Source: CAYLLN01 sp036496265 (GTDB lineage: Bacteria; Planctomycetota; Planctomycetia; Pirellulales; Pirellulaceae). From it: a DNA stretch of 10,087 nucleotides. This document shows positions 1 through 4,196 of the stretch, one piece after another; the stretch's first letter is position 1; each line of letters begins with the position of its first letter. A program made the position numbers and the translations under genes. Under the pieces are notes generated by a model. It searched no databases, had not been told where the DNA came from, and saw nothing but the letters and a program-made list of their open reading frames with translations. The DNA is taken from the NCBI GenBank assembly GCA_036496265.1, contig DASXLL010000305.1, positions 1-10,087 on the forward strand, read 5' to 3'.

Positions 1-94
1 CGTCCAGGGCTGCGAAATCGCCCGCGTGTGGAAATAGCGTTTTCCGCGATGTGCAAGTGTTTTTCCACTACTGCGCAAGGGTTTTGTCCGGTGA

Positions 95-123
95 TTGCAG
101 GCAGGTGCTAGCTGTGCTAAAAC
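95..123 (+). promoter_or_regulatory. weak candidate sigma70-type promoter for csrA
   Basis: TTGCAG at 95-100 and TAAAAC at 118-123 are separated by 17 bases. Each matches the sigma70 consensus only partly (3/6 and 4/6), so this is a guess based on spacing and on its place upstream of csrA. It would give a leader of about 60 bases containing the hairpins at 125-174. Confidence 0.25.
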
Positions 124-148
124 GGCCGCAATTGAGGCGGCTTTCTGG

Positions 149-186
149 GGCCGCTCGTTTCGCAGTTAGCGGCCGCAAAGGAGTGC
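149..186 (+). promoter_or_regulatory. csrA leader: stem-loop plus Shine-Dalgarno in a small GGA hairpin
   Basis: GGCCGCT (149-155) pairs perfectly with AGCGGCC (168-174) around a 12-base loop. Just after it, the Shine-Dalgarno AAAGGAG (177-183) stands 7 bases before the ATG. GCA (175-177) can pair with TGC (184-186), leaving AAGGAG in a six-base loop. CsrA proteins bind GGA in hairpin loops and several repress their own mRNA this way, so autoregulation is a reasonable inference. The three-base-pair stem alone is weak evidence. An alternative pairing of CGGCCGC (123-129) with GCGGCCG (169-175) would exclude the 149-174 hairpin. Confidence 0.45.
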
Positions 187-190
187 AGTC

Positions 191-397
191 ATGCTGGTGC
201 TCACCCGCAAGGTCGGCGAACGGATTCAGCTGGGCGACAACATCACCGTCACGCTCGTGAAGATCAGCGGCAGTGTGGTGCGGATTGGGATCGATGCGCC
301 GCCGGAAATGGTGGTGATGCGGCAGGAGTTGGCGGGCGGAAAAAAGGCTCCGTCGATTGCCGTGAGCGTGGCGGCGAAAGAGCCGACAGGCGTTTGA
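191..397 (+). CDS. csrA: carbon storage regulator CsrA (translational regulator)
   Basis: This 68-residue protein matches CsrA/RsmA along its whole length. The family forms a small intertwined beta dimer that binds GGA motifs in mRNA leaders and blocks or changes translation, often of metabolic, biofilm and motility genes. The sequence opens with MLVLTRKVGERIQLGD and contains VRIGIDAPPEM. L4 and R44 (in VVMRQE), the positions central to RNA binding in E. coli CsrA, are both present. The length fits the usual 55-75 residues. After residue 50 the tail is Ala/Lys-rich (KKAPSIAVSVAAKEP) and unlike the E. coli tail, which is variable in the family. The start is fixed by AAAGGAG at 177-183, seven bases upstream. 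The gene stands alone and converges on the PSD1 gene with only 7 bases between stop codons. No fliW or flagellar gene is visible beside it. Confidence 0.96.
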   Translation: MLVLTRKVGERIQLGDNITVTLVKISGSVVRIGIDAPPEMVVMRQELAGGKKAPSIAVSVAAKEPTGV

Positions 398-404
398 TCG
401 CCCT

Positions 405-2519
405 TCAATCGACGTAGAGAAACTCGCTCGTGTTCATGAGGGCGAGGCAGGCATCGACGAGCGCGGCGGCGGCGTAGGGATTGGTCGTCTCGCGATGTGG
501 AAGGGAGAGCGCGAGTTCTTTTGGATTGCGGCCTTCGGCGGAGAGTCGCTGTTGTTGGTTGGCGAGGAAGGATTCGAGTGTTTTGGCTTCGGCGGAGGTG
601 GGATGGCGGCTGAGGGCGATGGTGTAGAGGCGGTCGATTTCGTCGGCGGGTTTTTCTGAATCGCCTTCGCTGCTCAGGATGCGGCCGGCGAGGTGGCGGG
701 CGGTGAGAAGGGAAAGCTCGCTGTTGAAGAGGAGCAGCGATTGAGGGGCGGTGGTGGATTTGTTGCGGACGGGGCAACTGGCATTGCCGTCAGGGCGATC
801 AAAGGCTTCGAAGATCGGATAGCGGAGATTGCGGCGGGCGAAGACGTAAATGCTGCGCTTGTAATGGTCGGCTTCGCGCTTGCTGATGGTCCATTGGCCT
901 TTGAGCAGCGTCGAGAGCAGCTCGTCGGGCAGCGGCGGCATGACGCTGGGGCCCTGCCACTCCGAGCTGAGCAGGCCGGCGGCGGAAAGCATGGCGTCGC
1001 GGATGGCTTCGCCGGAAAGGCGCTGGCGGGGGAAGGATGAGTAGAGGGAGTTGTCGGGGTCGGCGGCAGAGGCGTTCAACGTTCCGGTTTCAAAGTTCAA
1101 AGTTGTGTTCGATTCGTTGACCTTGAACTTTGGACTTTGAACTTTGAACTCGACCGCCGAACCCTGCCGGTACGTTGCGGACGTCACGATGAGGCGATTC
1201 AGTCGCTTCATTTCCCAGTTGTGGTCGCGGAGTTCGGTGGCGAGGTAATCGAGAAGTTCGGGGTGCGTGGGTTGGGCACCCATGACGCCGAAATCGCTGG
1301 GGGTGGTGCAGATGCCGCGGCCGAAATGGAATTGCCAGAGGCGGTTGGCGATGACGCGGCTGGTGAGGGGGTTGTCGAGGTTCGTGAGCCAGGCGGCGAG
1401 GGCAGAGCGGGGTGAATGGTCGGCAATGGAGGCGACAGCTCCCTCGCTTACGCTTCGGGTTGGTATGGTGGCGATGCGGGGGAAATCGGGCTGCAGTTCG
1501 AGGCCGGGGCGTTTGTGGTCGCCGCGGATCCAGAGGCGGGCAGTGGGGGGCTCTTTTTGATTGACGAGGATGTTGTAGGGAACGTCGCGTTTGAGGATGG
1601 CGACGGCGGGCTCGAAGACAGCGCGGAGGCGGTAGAAATCGGCCTGGCTGAGGGGGTCGTATTTATGGTTGTGACACTGGGCACAGCCGAGTTGCAGACC
1701 AAGGAAGACGGAGCCGACGGTGGCCGTCATTTCGTTGAGCAGATTGTGGCGGCGTTCGGACTGGTCATTCACATCCGGCATATCTCCGCCCGACAAACAA
1801 AACATGGTCGCAACCAAGGAGTTCAAAGTTCCGGGTTCAAAGTTCAAAGTTGAATTCTCTAACCTTGAACCTTGAACTTTGAACCTTGAACTGTCTTCTT
1901 CGTCGCCGGCGAGTTGTTGGCGGATGAATTCGTCGTACGGCATATCGCTGTTGAGTGCAGCAATGACCCAGTCGCGGTATTTCCAGGCTTGGGGGCGGAC
2001 TTTGTCGTGCTCGTAGCCGTCGGTTTCGGCGAAGCGGGCCAGGTCGAGCCAGTATTGGCCATAGCGCTGGCCGAAGGCGGGGGAGGCGAGGAGGCGGTCT
2101 GCGAGGCGTTCGTACGCGTCGGGTGAATTGTCGGCTACGAAGGTGACGAGTTCGTCGGGAGTTGGCGGGAGGCCGGTGAGGTCGAAGGAGAGGCGGCGGA
2201 CGAGCGTGTGGCGTGGGGCTTCGGGTCGGGGCTCGATCGATTTGGCTGCGAGCTTGGCGCGGATGAAGGCGTCGATGGAATTATGAATGCTGAATGATGA
2301 ACTATGAATTGATGGAAGATCGGCGCGGCGAATGGGTTGGAAGGACCAGTGAGAGCGGTCGGCGGAAGTGATTGGGGGTTCGACGATGGGCGTTGTGTCG
2401 ATTGGGATTTTGGCGACGGGGGTGTCGGCGACAGGTTCTTGGGCTTGGACATCGCAGAAAATGACAATAACTGCCAAAACAATCAGAAGACTTTGCATAC
2501 CTGTGCGGATTTCGCTCAT
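405..2519 (-). CDS. secreted PSD1 (DUF1549/DUF1553) protein with CXXCH motif and in-frame repeat insertions
   Basis: This 704-residue protein has a signal peptide at about residues 8-26 (hydrophobic LLIVLAVIVIF, likely cleavage after VQA). A DUF1549/PSCyt2 region follows at about 80-300 (LTGLPPTPDEL at 114-124, WLDLARFAETDGYEHD at 157-172, CAQCHNHKYDPLSQADFY at 279-296). A DUF1553/PSD1 region runs from about 370 to the end (NPLTSRVIANRLWQFHFGRG, SDFGVMGAQPTHPELLDYLA, RLSGEAIRDAML). C279-C282-H283 is a possible haem c site. Many relatives carry an N-terminal PSCyt1 cytochrome domain, absent here, and lie next to a DUF1501 gene, not seen in this window. The family is abundant in planctomycetes; its function is unknown, with periplasmic polysaccharide or redox roles proposed. 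Four stretches interrupt the conserved regions and look like inserted dispersed repeats: residues 70-82, 211-234, 353-360 and 457-483. All keep the frame open. Translation could start at Met1 or Met8 (2498); neither has a strong Shine-Dalgarno. Confidence 0.95.
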   Translation of the reverse strand: MSEIRTGMQSLLIVLAVIVIFCDVQAQEPVADTPVAKIPIDTTPIVEPPITSADRSHWSFQPIRRADLPSIHSSSFSIHNSIDAFIRAKLAAKSIEPRPEAPRHTLVRRLSFDLTGLPPTPDELVTFVADNSPDAYERLADRLLASPAFGQRYGQYWLDLARFAETDGYEHDKVRPQAWKYRDWVIAALNSDMPYDEFIRQQLAGDEEDSSRFKVQGSRLENSTLNFEPGTLNSLVATMFCLSGGDMPDVNDQSERRHNLLNEMTATVGSVFLGLQLGCAQCHNHKYDPLSQADFYRLRAVFEPAVAILKRDVPYNILVNQKEPPTARLWIRGDHKRPGLELQPDFPRIATIPTRSVSEGAVASIADHSPRSALAAWLTNLDNPLTSRVIANRLWQFHFGRGICTTPSDFGVMGAQPTHPELLDYLATELRDHNWEMKRLNRLIVTSATYRQGSAVEFKVQSPKFKVNESNTTLNFETGTLNASAADPDNSLYSSFPRQRLSGEAIRDAMLSAAGLLSSEWQGPSVMPPLPDELLSTLLKGQWTISKREADHYKRSIYVFARRNLRYPIFEAFDRPDGNASCPVRNKSTTAPQSLLLFNSELSLLTARHLAGRILSSEGDSEKPADEIDRLYTIALSRHPTSAEAKTLESFLANQQQRLSAEGRNPKELALSLPHRETTNPYAAAALVDACLALMNTSEFLYVD
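1074..1149. repeat. palindromic 7-base-period element, copy 2, inside the PSD1 gene
   Basis: Two 31-base arms (1074-1104 and 1119-1149) form an imperfect inverted repeat around a 14-base spacer. Both arms are built from heptamers of the type GTTCAAA. The left arm differs from that of the copy at 1821-1891 at only two of 31 positions, and both copies carry the marker GTTCCGG in the second heptamer. Read through on the minus strand it encodes part of residues 457-483 (EFKVQSPKFKVNES...LNFETGTLN) without a stop. Confidence 0.85.
1442..1461. repeat. 20-base dispersed repeat (TRSVSEG type), copy 1, inside the PSD1 gene
   Basis: CCTCGCTTACGCTTCGGGTT occurs here and again, identical over 20 bases and in the same orientation, at 6127-6146 after speA. 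In the PSD1 frame it reads PTRSVSEG (residues 353-360), placed between the two conserved domains. From memory this peptide, and NPKRKRG in another frame, recur across planctomycete proteins. That recollection has not been checked here. Confidence 0.8.
1821..1891. repeat. palindromic 7-base-period element, copy 1, inside the PSD1 gene
   Basis: Arms at 1821-1851 and 1861-1891 (31 bases each) match as an inverted repeat at 25 of 31 positions around the 9-base spacer GAATTCTCT. The arms are runs of the heptamer GTTCAAA/GTTCAAG. In the PSD1 frame it encodes residues 211-234 (RFKVQGSRLENSTLNFEPGTLN). It falls just before the conserved stretch that leads to the CXXCH motif. Confidence 0.88.
2274..2312. 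repeat. AT-rich ATTCAT-type repeat segment inside the PSD1 gene
   Basis: On the minus strand this reads as near-repeats of ATTCATAGTTC/ATTCATAATTC and encodes Ser/Ile/His-rich residues 70-82 (SIHSSSFSIHNSI). It is much richer in A and T than the surrounding GC-rich coding sequence and sits between the signal-peptide linker and the DUF1549 domain. It is probably another dispersed-repeat insertion, but no second copy exists in the window to prove it. Confidence 0.5.
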
Positions 2520-2523
2520 GCAC

Positions 2524-2539
2524 GGATCATAAACGATCC
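2524..2539 (-). promoter_or_regulatory. candidate -10 box and overlapping palindrome for the PSD1 gene
   Basis: On the minus strand TATGAT (2526-2531) matches TATAAT at five of six bases. It lies inside the palindrome GGATC-N6-GATCC (2524-2539). A -35 such as TTCGAC (2550-2555) is weak. Transcription would begin at about 2520, at or just before Met1, which favours a leaderless message or translation from Met8 at 2498. Confidence 0.35.
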
Positions 2540-2581
2540 CGCTATTGGAGTCGAAAGCCGCTCGACTTTACCCGGCCAATC

Positions 2582-2610
2582 TTGACTTGATACTAATTCA
2601 TGATACTATT
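2582..2610 (+). promoter_or_regulatory. hicAB promoter overlapped by an 8-base direct repeat (candidate operator)
   Basis: TTGACT (2582-2587) and TACTAT (2604-2609) are spaced 16 bases apart, a plausible sigma70 promoter. TGATACTA occurs twice, at 2588-2595 and 2601-2608, 13 bases apart. The second copy overlaps the -10 box and the first fills the spacer. HicB antitoxins often bind DNA and repress their own operon, so these repeats are good candidates for its operator. Transcription would start near 2616, at the proposed GTG start of hicA. Confidence 0.55.
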
Positions 2611-2616
2611 ATCCAA

Positions 2617-2868
2617 GTGGGGAAGCACGAAAGAATTCTCACTGCCATTTTTGCAGAGCCCGTTCGGGCCAATGTGAAGTGGGCCGATGTCGAAGCGCTG
2701 CTCAAGAACAAAGGCGCAGAAATCAGCCCAGGGCGAGGGTCGCGCATTCGTGTCGTCTTAAACGGAGTCGCGGCTGTGTTTCACCGGCCGCATCCGCGGC
2801 CCGAAATCGACAAGGGAGCCATCCAATCCGTGCGTCGGTTCTTGACGGAAGCAGGTGTCAAGTCATGA
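2617..2868 (+). CDS. hicA: HicA-family toxin of a type II toxin-antitoxin pair
   Basis: From the GTG at 2617 the protein has 83 residues, a normal HicA size, and begins VGKHERILTAIFAEPVRANVKWADVEALL. HicA toxins are small RNases of the double-stranded-RNA-binding fold that cut mRNA and stop translation. Here the core GRGSRIRVVLNGVAAVFHRPHP (39-60) and the DKGAIQSVRRFLTEAGV helix (65-81) are clear. Lined up with E. coli HicA by eye, the catalytic His of its GSNH motif falls on Arg43 (GSR). The second conserved HP motif (H59-P60) is kept. I believe this GSR form is a known subfamily, so activity cannot be judged from that change alone. No Shine-Dalgarno precedes the GTG, and the promoter would begin transcription almost on it. 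An upstream in-frame TTG at 2545 would add 24 residues unlike the family and lies upstream of the promoter. The stop overlaps the hicB start as ATGA. Confidence 0.86.
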   Translation: MGKHERILTAIFAEPVRANVKWADVEALLKNKGAEISPGRGSRIRVVLNGVAAVFHRPHPRPEIDKGAIQSVRRFLTEAGVKS

Positions 2869-3290
2869 GTGCCATGAAGGAAGAATGCTTTTACTTTTGC
2901 GGTCCCTATAAAGATTATTGCGGCCGAGCGGAATACGACGACGAAGCCGAGATTTTTCACGGCGAAGTGGCCGGCACGCGCGATGTGGTCACATTTCAAG
3001 GTAGAACGCCGGCCGAACTGCGGCGGGCATTCCGTGAATCGGTCGATGACTATCTCGAATTCTGTGCGGAACTAGGGAAAACCCCCGACAAACCGTTTTC
3101 AGGGAAGTTTGTTACCCGCCTCGAGCCGGTGCTGCATAAGAAAATCAGCATGATGGCGGACGCCGCTGGCAAAAGCCTGAACCAATTCGTGTGCGACTGC
3201 CTGTACGCCGCAGCGAATGGCGCCGCGTCCGTTCGGACCACGGGACATAATCGCCAAAGCGTCAAGCGAAGCGTCCAGAAAGCCGGCTAG
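2865..3290 (+). CDS. hicB: HicB-family antitoxin with C-terminal ribbon-helix-helix region
   Basis: This 141-residue protein starts at the ATG that overlaps the hicA stop (ATGA, 2865-2868), so translation of toxin and antitoxin is probably coupled. An in-frame ATG at 2874 is a second choice. The N-terminal part is the HicB fold: YKDYCGRAEYDDEAEIFHGEVAGTRDVVTFQGRTPAELRRAFRESVDDYLEFCAELG (15-71), which neutralises HicA by masking its active face. Residues 78-115 (FSGKFVTRLEPVLHKKISMMADAAGKSLNQFVCDCL) look like a ribbon-helix-helix DNA-binding domain with the usual GKSLNQ helix start. It would bind the direct repeats upstream of hicA. The tail after 118 is poorly conserved and basic (RQSVKRSVQKAG). 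Confidence 0.9.
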   Translation: MSAMKEECFYFCGPYKDYCGRAEYDDEAEIFHGEVAGTRDVVTFQGRTPAELRRAFRESVDDYLEFCAELGKTPDKPFSGKFVTRLEPVLHKKISMMADAAGKSLNQFVCDCLYAAANGAASVRTTGHNRQSVKRSVQKAG

Positions 3291-3339
3291 GCCGGGGGTT
3301 CTCACAAGTCAGACGTTGCAATGGTACGGGGAGGGTGAC

Positions 3340-4041
3340 ATGATCTCGTCACGAACTCCTGAGGGGCAGCCGAATTACTGTCCGGTGTGCAACAAGGCGG
3401 TGGTGATGGAGCCGTCGCAGCCGTTTGGGGATGCGCCGTGCCCGCACTGTGGCTCATTGCTTCGTTTTGAGCCGACAGATGACGGCGTTCGGGTTTCTGT
3501 GGCGAAGTCGGCTTCATTCCAGCGCCAACTGTATATGTGCCCCCAGTGCAGGACGAGGATTCCGTTCGGTTCGGAGACCGAGCGACCGGCGACGAATTGC
3601 CCGAATTGCCAGCGACGGCTGTGGATTCCGAGTGTGATAGAGAATTGGCCAGCATGGGCCGAACGCCAAGTCGATAAACCGGCCGATCTCGGGAGACGGA
3701 ACCGAGGCGGACGATTCAATGCGATTTTTGGAAGCTTGGCTGGGTTTTGGTTTAGTCGTCATTTCAAGCGGTTGCAGTACGGTATGGATCCATCTGAAGT
3801 CCGGAGCGCACTTGGCGATCCGACCGATTCGGAGCGATGCACGATTGCAATCGGTTCTGTTTTTGGATCACAGCACGTATTGCCCTATAATGCGCCGCCT
3901 GGCGCGCCATATCTCCAATGGCGATATTTGCGAGGCAATAAAACCTTTGTCTTGTTTTTCGTCCGAGTTGATTCTGGGGAATGGAAACTGACGCTCTTCG
4001 TCAGTTATCCGTCGGTAGTTGATGAAATGATTTTGAATTGA
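3340..4041 (+). CDS. tandem zinc-ribbon protein with BamE/SmpA-like C-terminal region, function unknown
   Basis: I do not recognise this 233-residue protein as a named gene. It has four CXXC pairs: C14-C17, C34-C37, C67-C70 and C87-C90 (CPVC, CPHC, CPQC, CPNC). They fit two zinc ribbons joined by a short linker. A basic stretch with some hydrophobic character follows at 118-143 (RRNRGGRFNAIFGSLAGFWFSRHFKRL). Residues 143-225 contain LQYGMDPSEVRSALGDPTDSE, then LQWRY and FVLFFVRVDSGEWKLTLF. The G-M-x3-EV-x3-LG-x-P signature followed by W-x-Y and a FF strand is the pattern of the SmpA/OmlA (BamE-like) fold. No signal peptide is seen, so it is probably cytoplasmic, unlike true BamE lipoproteins. 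The start is supported by GGAG at 3330-3333, six bases before the ATG. It lies 49 bases after hicB but need not share its function. Confidence 0.8.
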   Translation: MISSRTPEGQPNYCPVCNKAVVMEPSQPFGDAPCPHCGSLLRFEPTDDGVRVSVAKSASFQRQLYMCPQCRTRIPFGSETERPATNCPNCQRRLWIPSVIENWPAWAERQVDKPADLGRRNRGGRFNAIFGSLAGFWFSRHFKRLQYGMDPSEVRSALGDPTDSERCTIAIGSVFGSQHVLPYNAPPGAPYLQWRYLRGNKTFVLFFVRVDSGEWKLTLFVSYPSVVDEMILN

Positions 4042-4078
4042 TCCATCGAGTTTTTTTGCGCTGCGACGCGCTAGAGTC

Positions 4079-4105
4079 TTGTGATTGTGGCAGAAGGCGT
4101 ATAAT
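4079..4105 (+). promoter_or_regulatory. candidate promoter for speA with a perfect TATAAT box
   Basis: TATAAT at 4100-4105 is a perfect -10 hexamer. The best -35, TTGTGA at 4079-4084, is four of six with a short 15-base spacer. Transcription would start near 4112, giving a leader of about 78 bases that includes the hairpin GCAGGT-GGAAA-ACCTGC (4121-4137). This reading removes the start codon of the upstream ORF at 4104, so the two cannot act on the same transcript. Confidence 0.5.
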
Positions 4106-4196
4106 GGTGAGTTTTTACGAGCAGGTGGAAAACCTGCGCCTGCGGCTACGGGTTAAACGAGCCGAGTCTTACCACGAGAGCCCCGAAGAATGCTGA
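4104..4196 (+). CDS. possible 30-codon upstream ORF overlapping the speA start
   Basis: ATG at 4104 opens a 30-codon frame that ends with TGA at 4194-4196, overlapping the speA ATG at 4190-4192. AGAAGG (4092-4097) stands six bases before it as a fair Shine-Dalgarno. The peptide, MVSFYEQVENLRLRLRVKRA then ESYHESPEEC, carries four Arg at 12, 14, 16 and 19 in the middle of a probable amphipathic helix. An Arg-rich leader overlapping an arginine-consuming enzyme suggests coupling or attenuation, but this is inference. Against it: the TATAAT box at 4100-4105 overlaps its start codon, and short open frames are common in GC-rich DNA. I do not recognise the peptide. Confidence 0.3.
   Translation: MVSFYEQVENLRLRLRVKRAESYHESPEEC
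4121..4137 (+). promoter_or_regulatory. stem-loop in the speA leader
   Basis: GCAGGT (4121-4126) pairs with ACCTGC (4132-4137) around the loop GGAAA. The stem is six perfect pairs and has no T-run after it, so it is not a simple terminator. It lies 52 bases before the speA start and inside the possible upstream ORF. The GGA in its loop resembles a CsrA-type site, which is notable with csrA in the same window, but one GGA is weak evidence. Confidence 0.4.

Noticed and set aside
2..37. Possible end of a plus-strand gene (VQGCEIARVWK then TAG)
   Set aside because: Only 11 codons are inside the window, with no recognisable motif; it cannot be distinguished from chance.
398..404. Terminator between csrA and the PSD1 gene
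   Set aside because: The gap is only 7 bases and no stem with a T-run is visible at either gene end.
226..777. 183-codon open frame on the minus strand
   Set aside because: Overlaps both csrA and the PSD1 gene in another frame and gives Arg/Pro-rich sequence without any family resemblance.
1416..1853. 145-codon plus-strand frame within the PSD1 gene
   Set aside because: Antisense of the conserved DUF1549 and CXXCH region; ends in the heptamer repeat.
2679..2864. Longer N-terminus for HicB
   Set aside because: Would overlap most of hicA; the added Arg-rich residues do not resemble HicB, while the ATG at 2865 gives the normal overlap.
3217..3339. Longer N-terminus for the zinc-ribbon protein
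   Set aside because: Overlaps the end of hicB, and the ATG at 3340 has a good Shine-Dalgarno.
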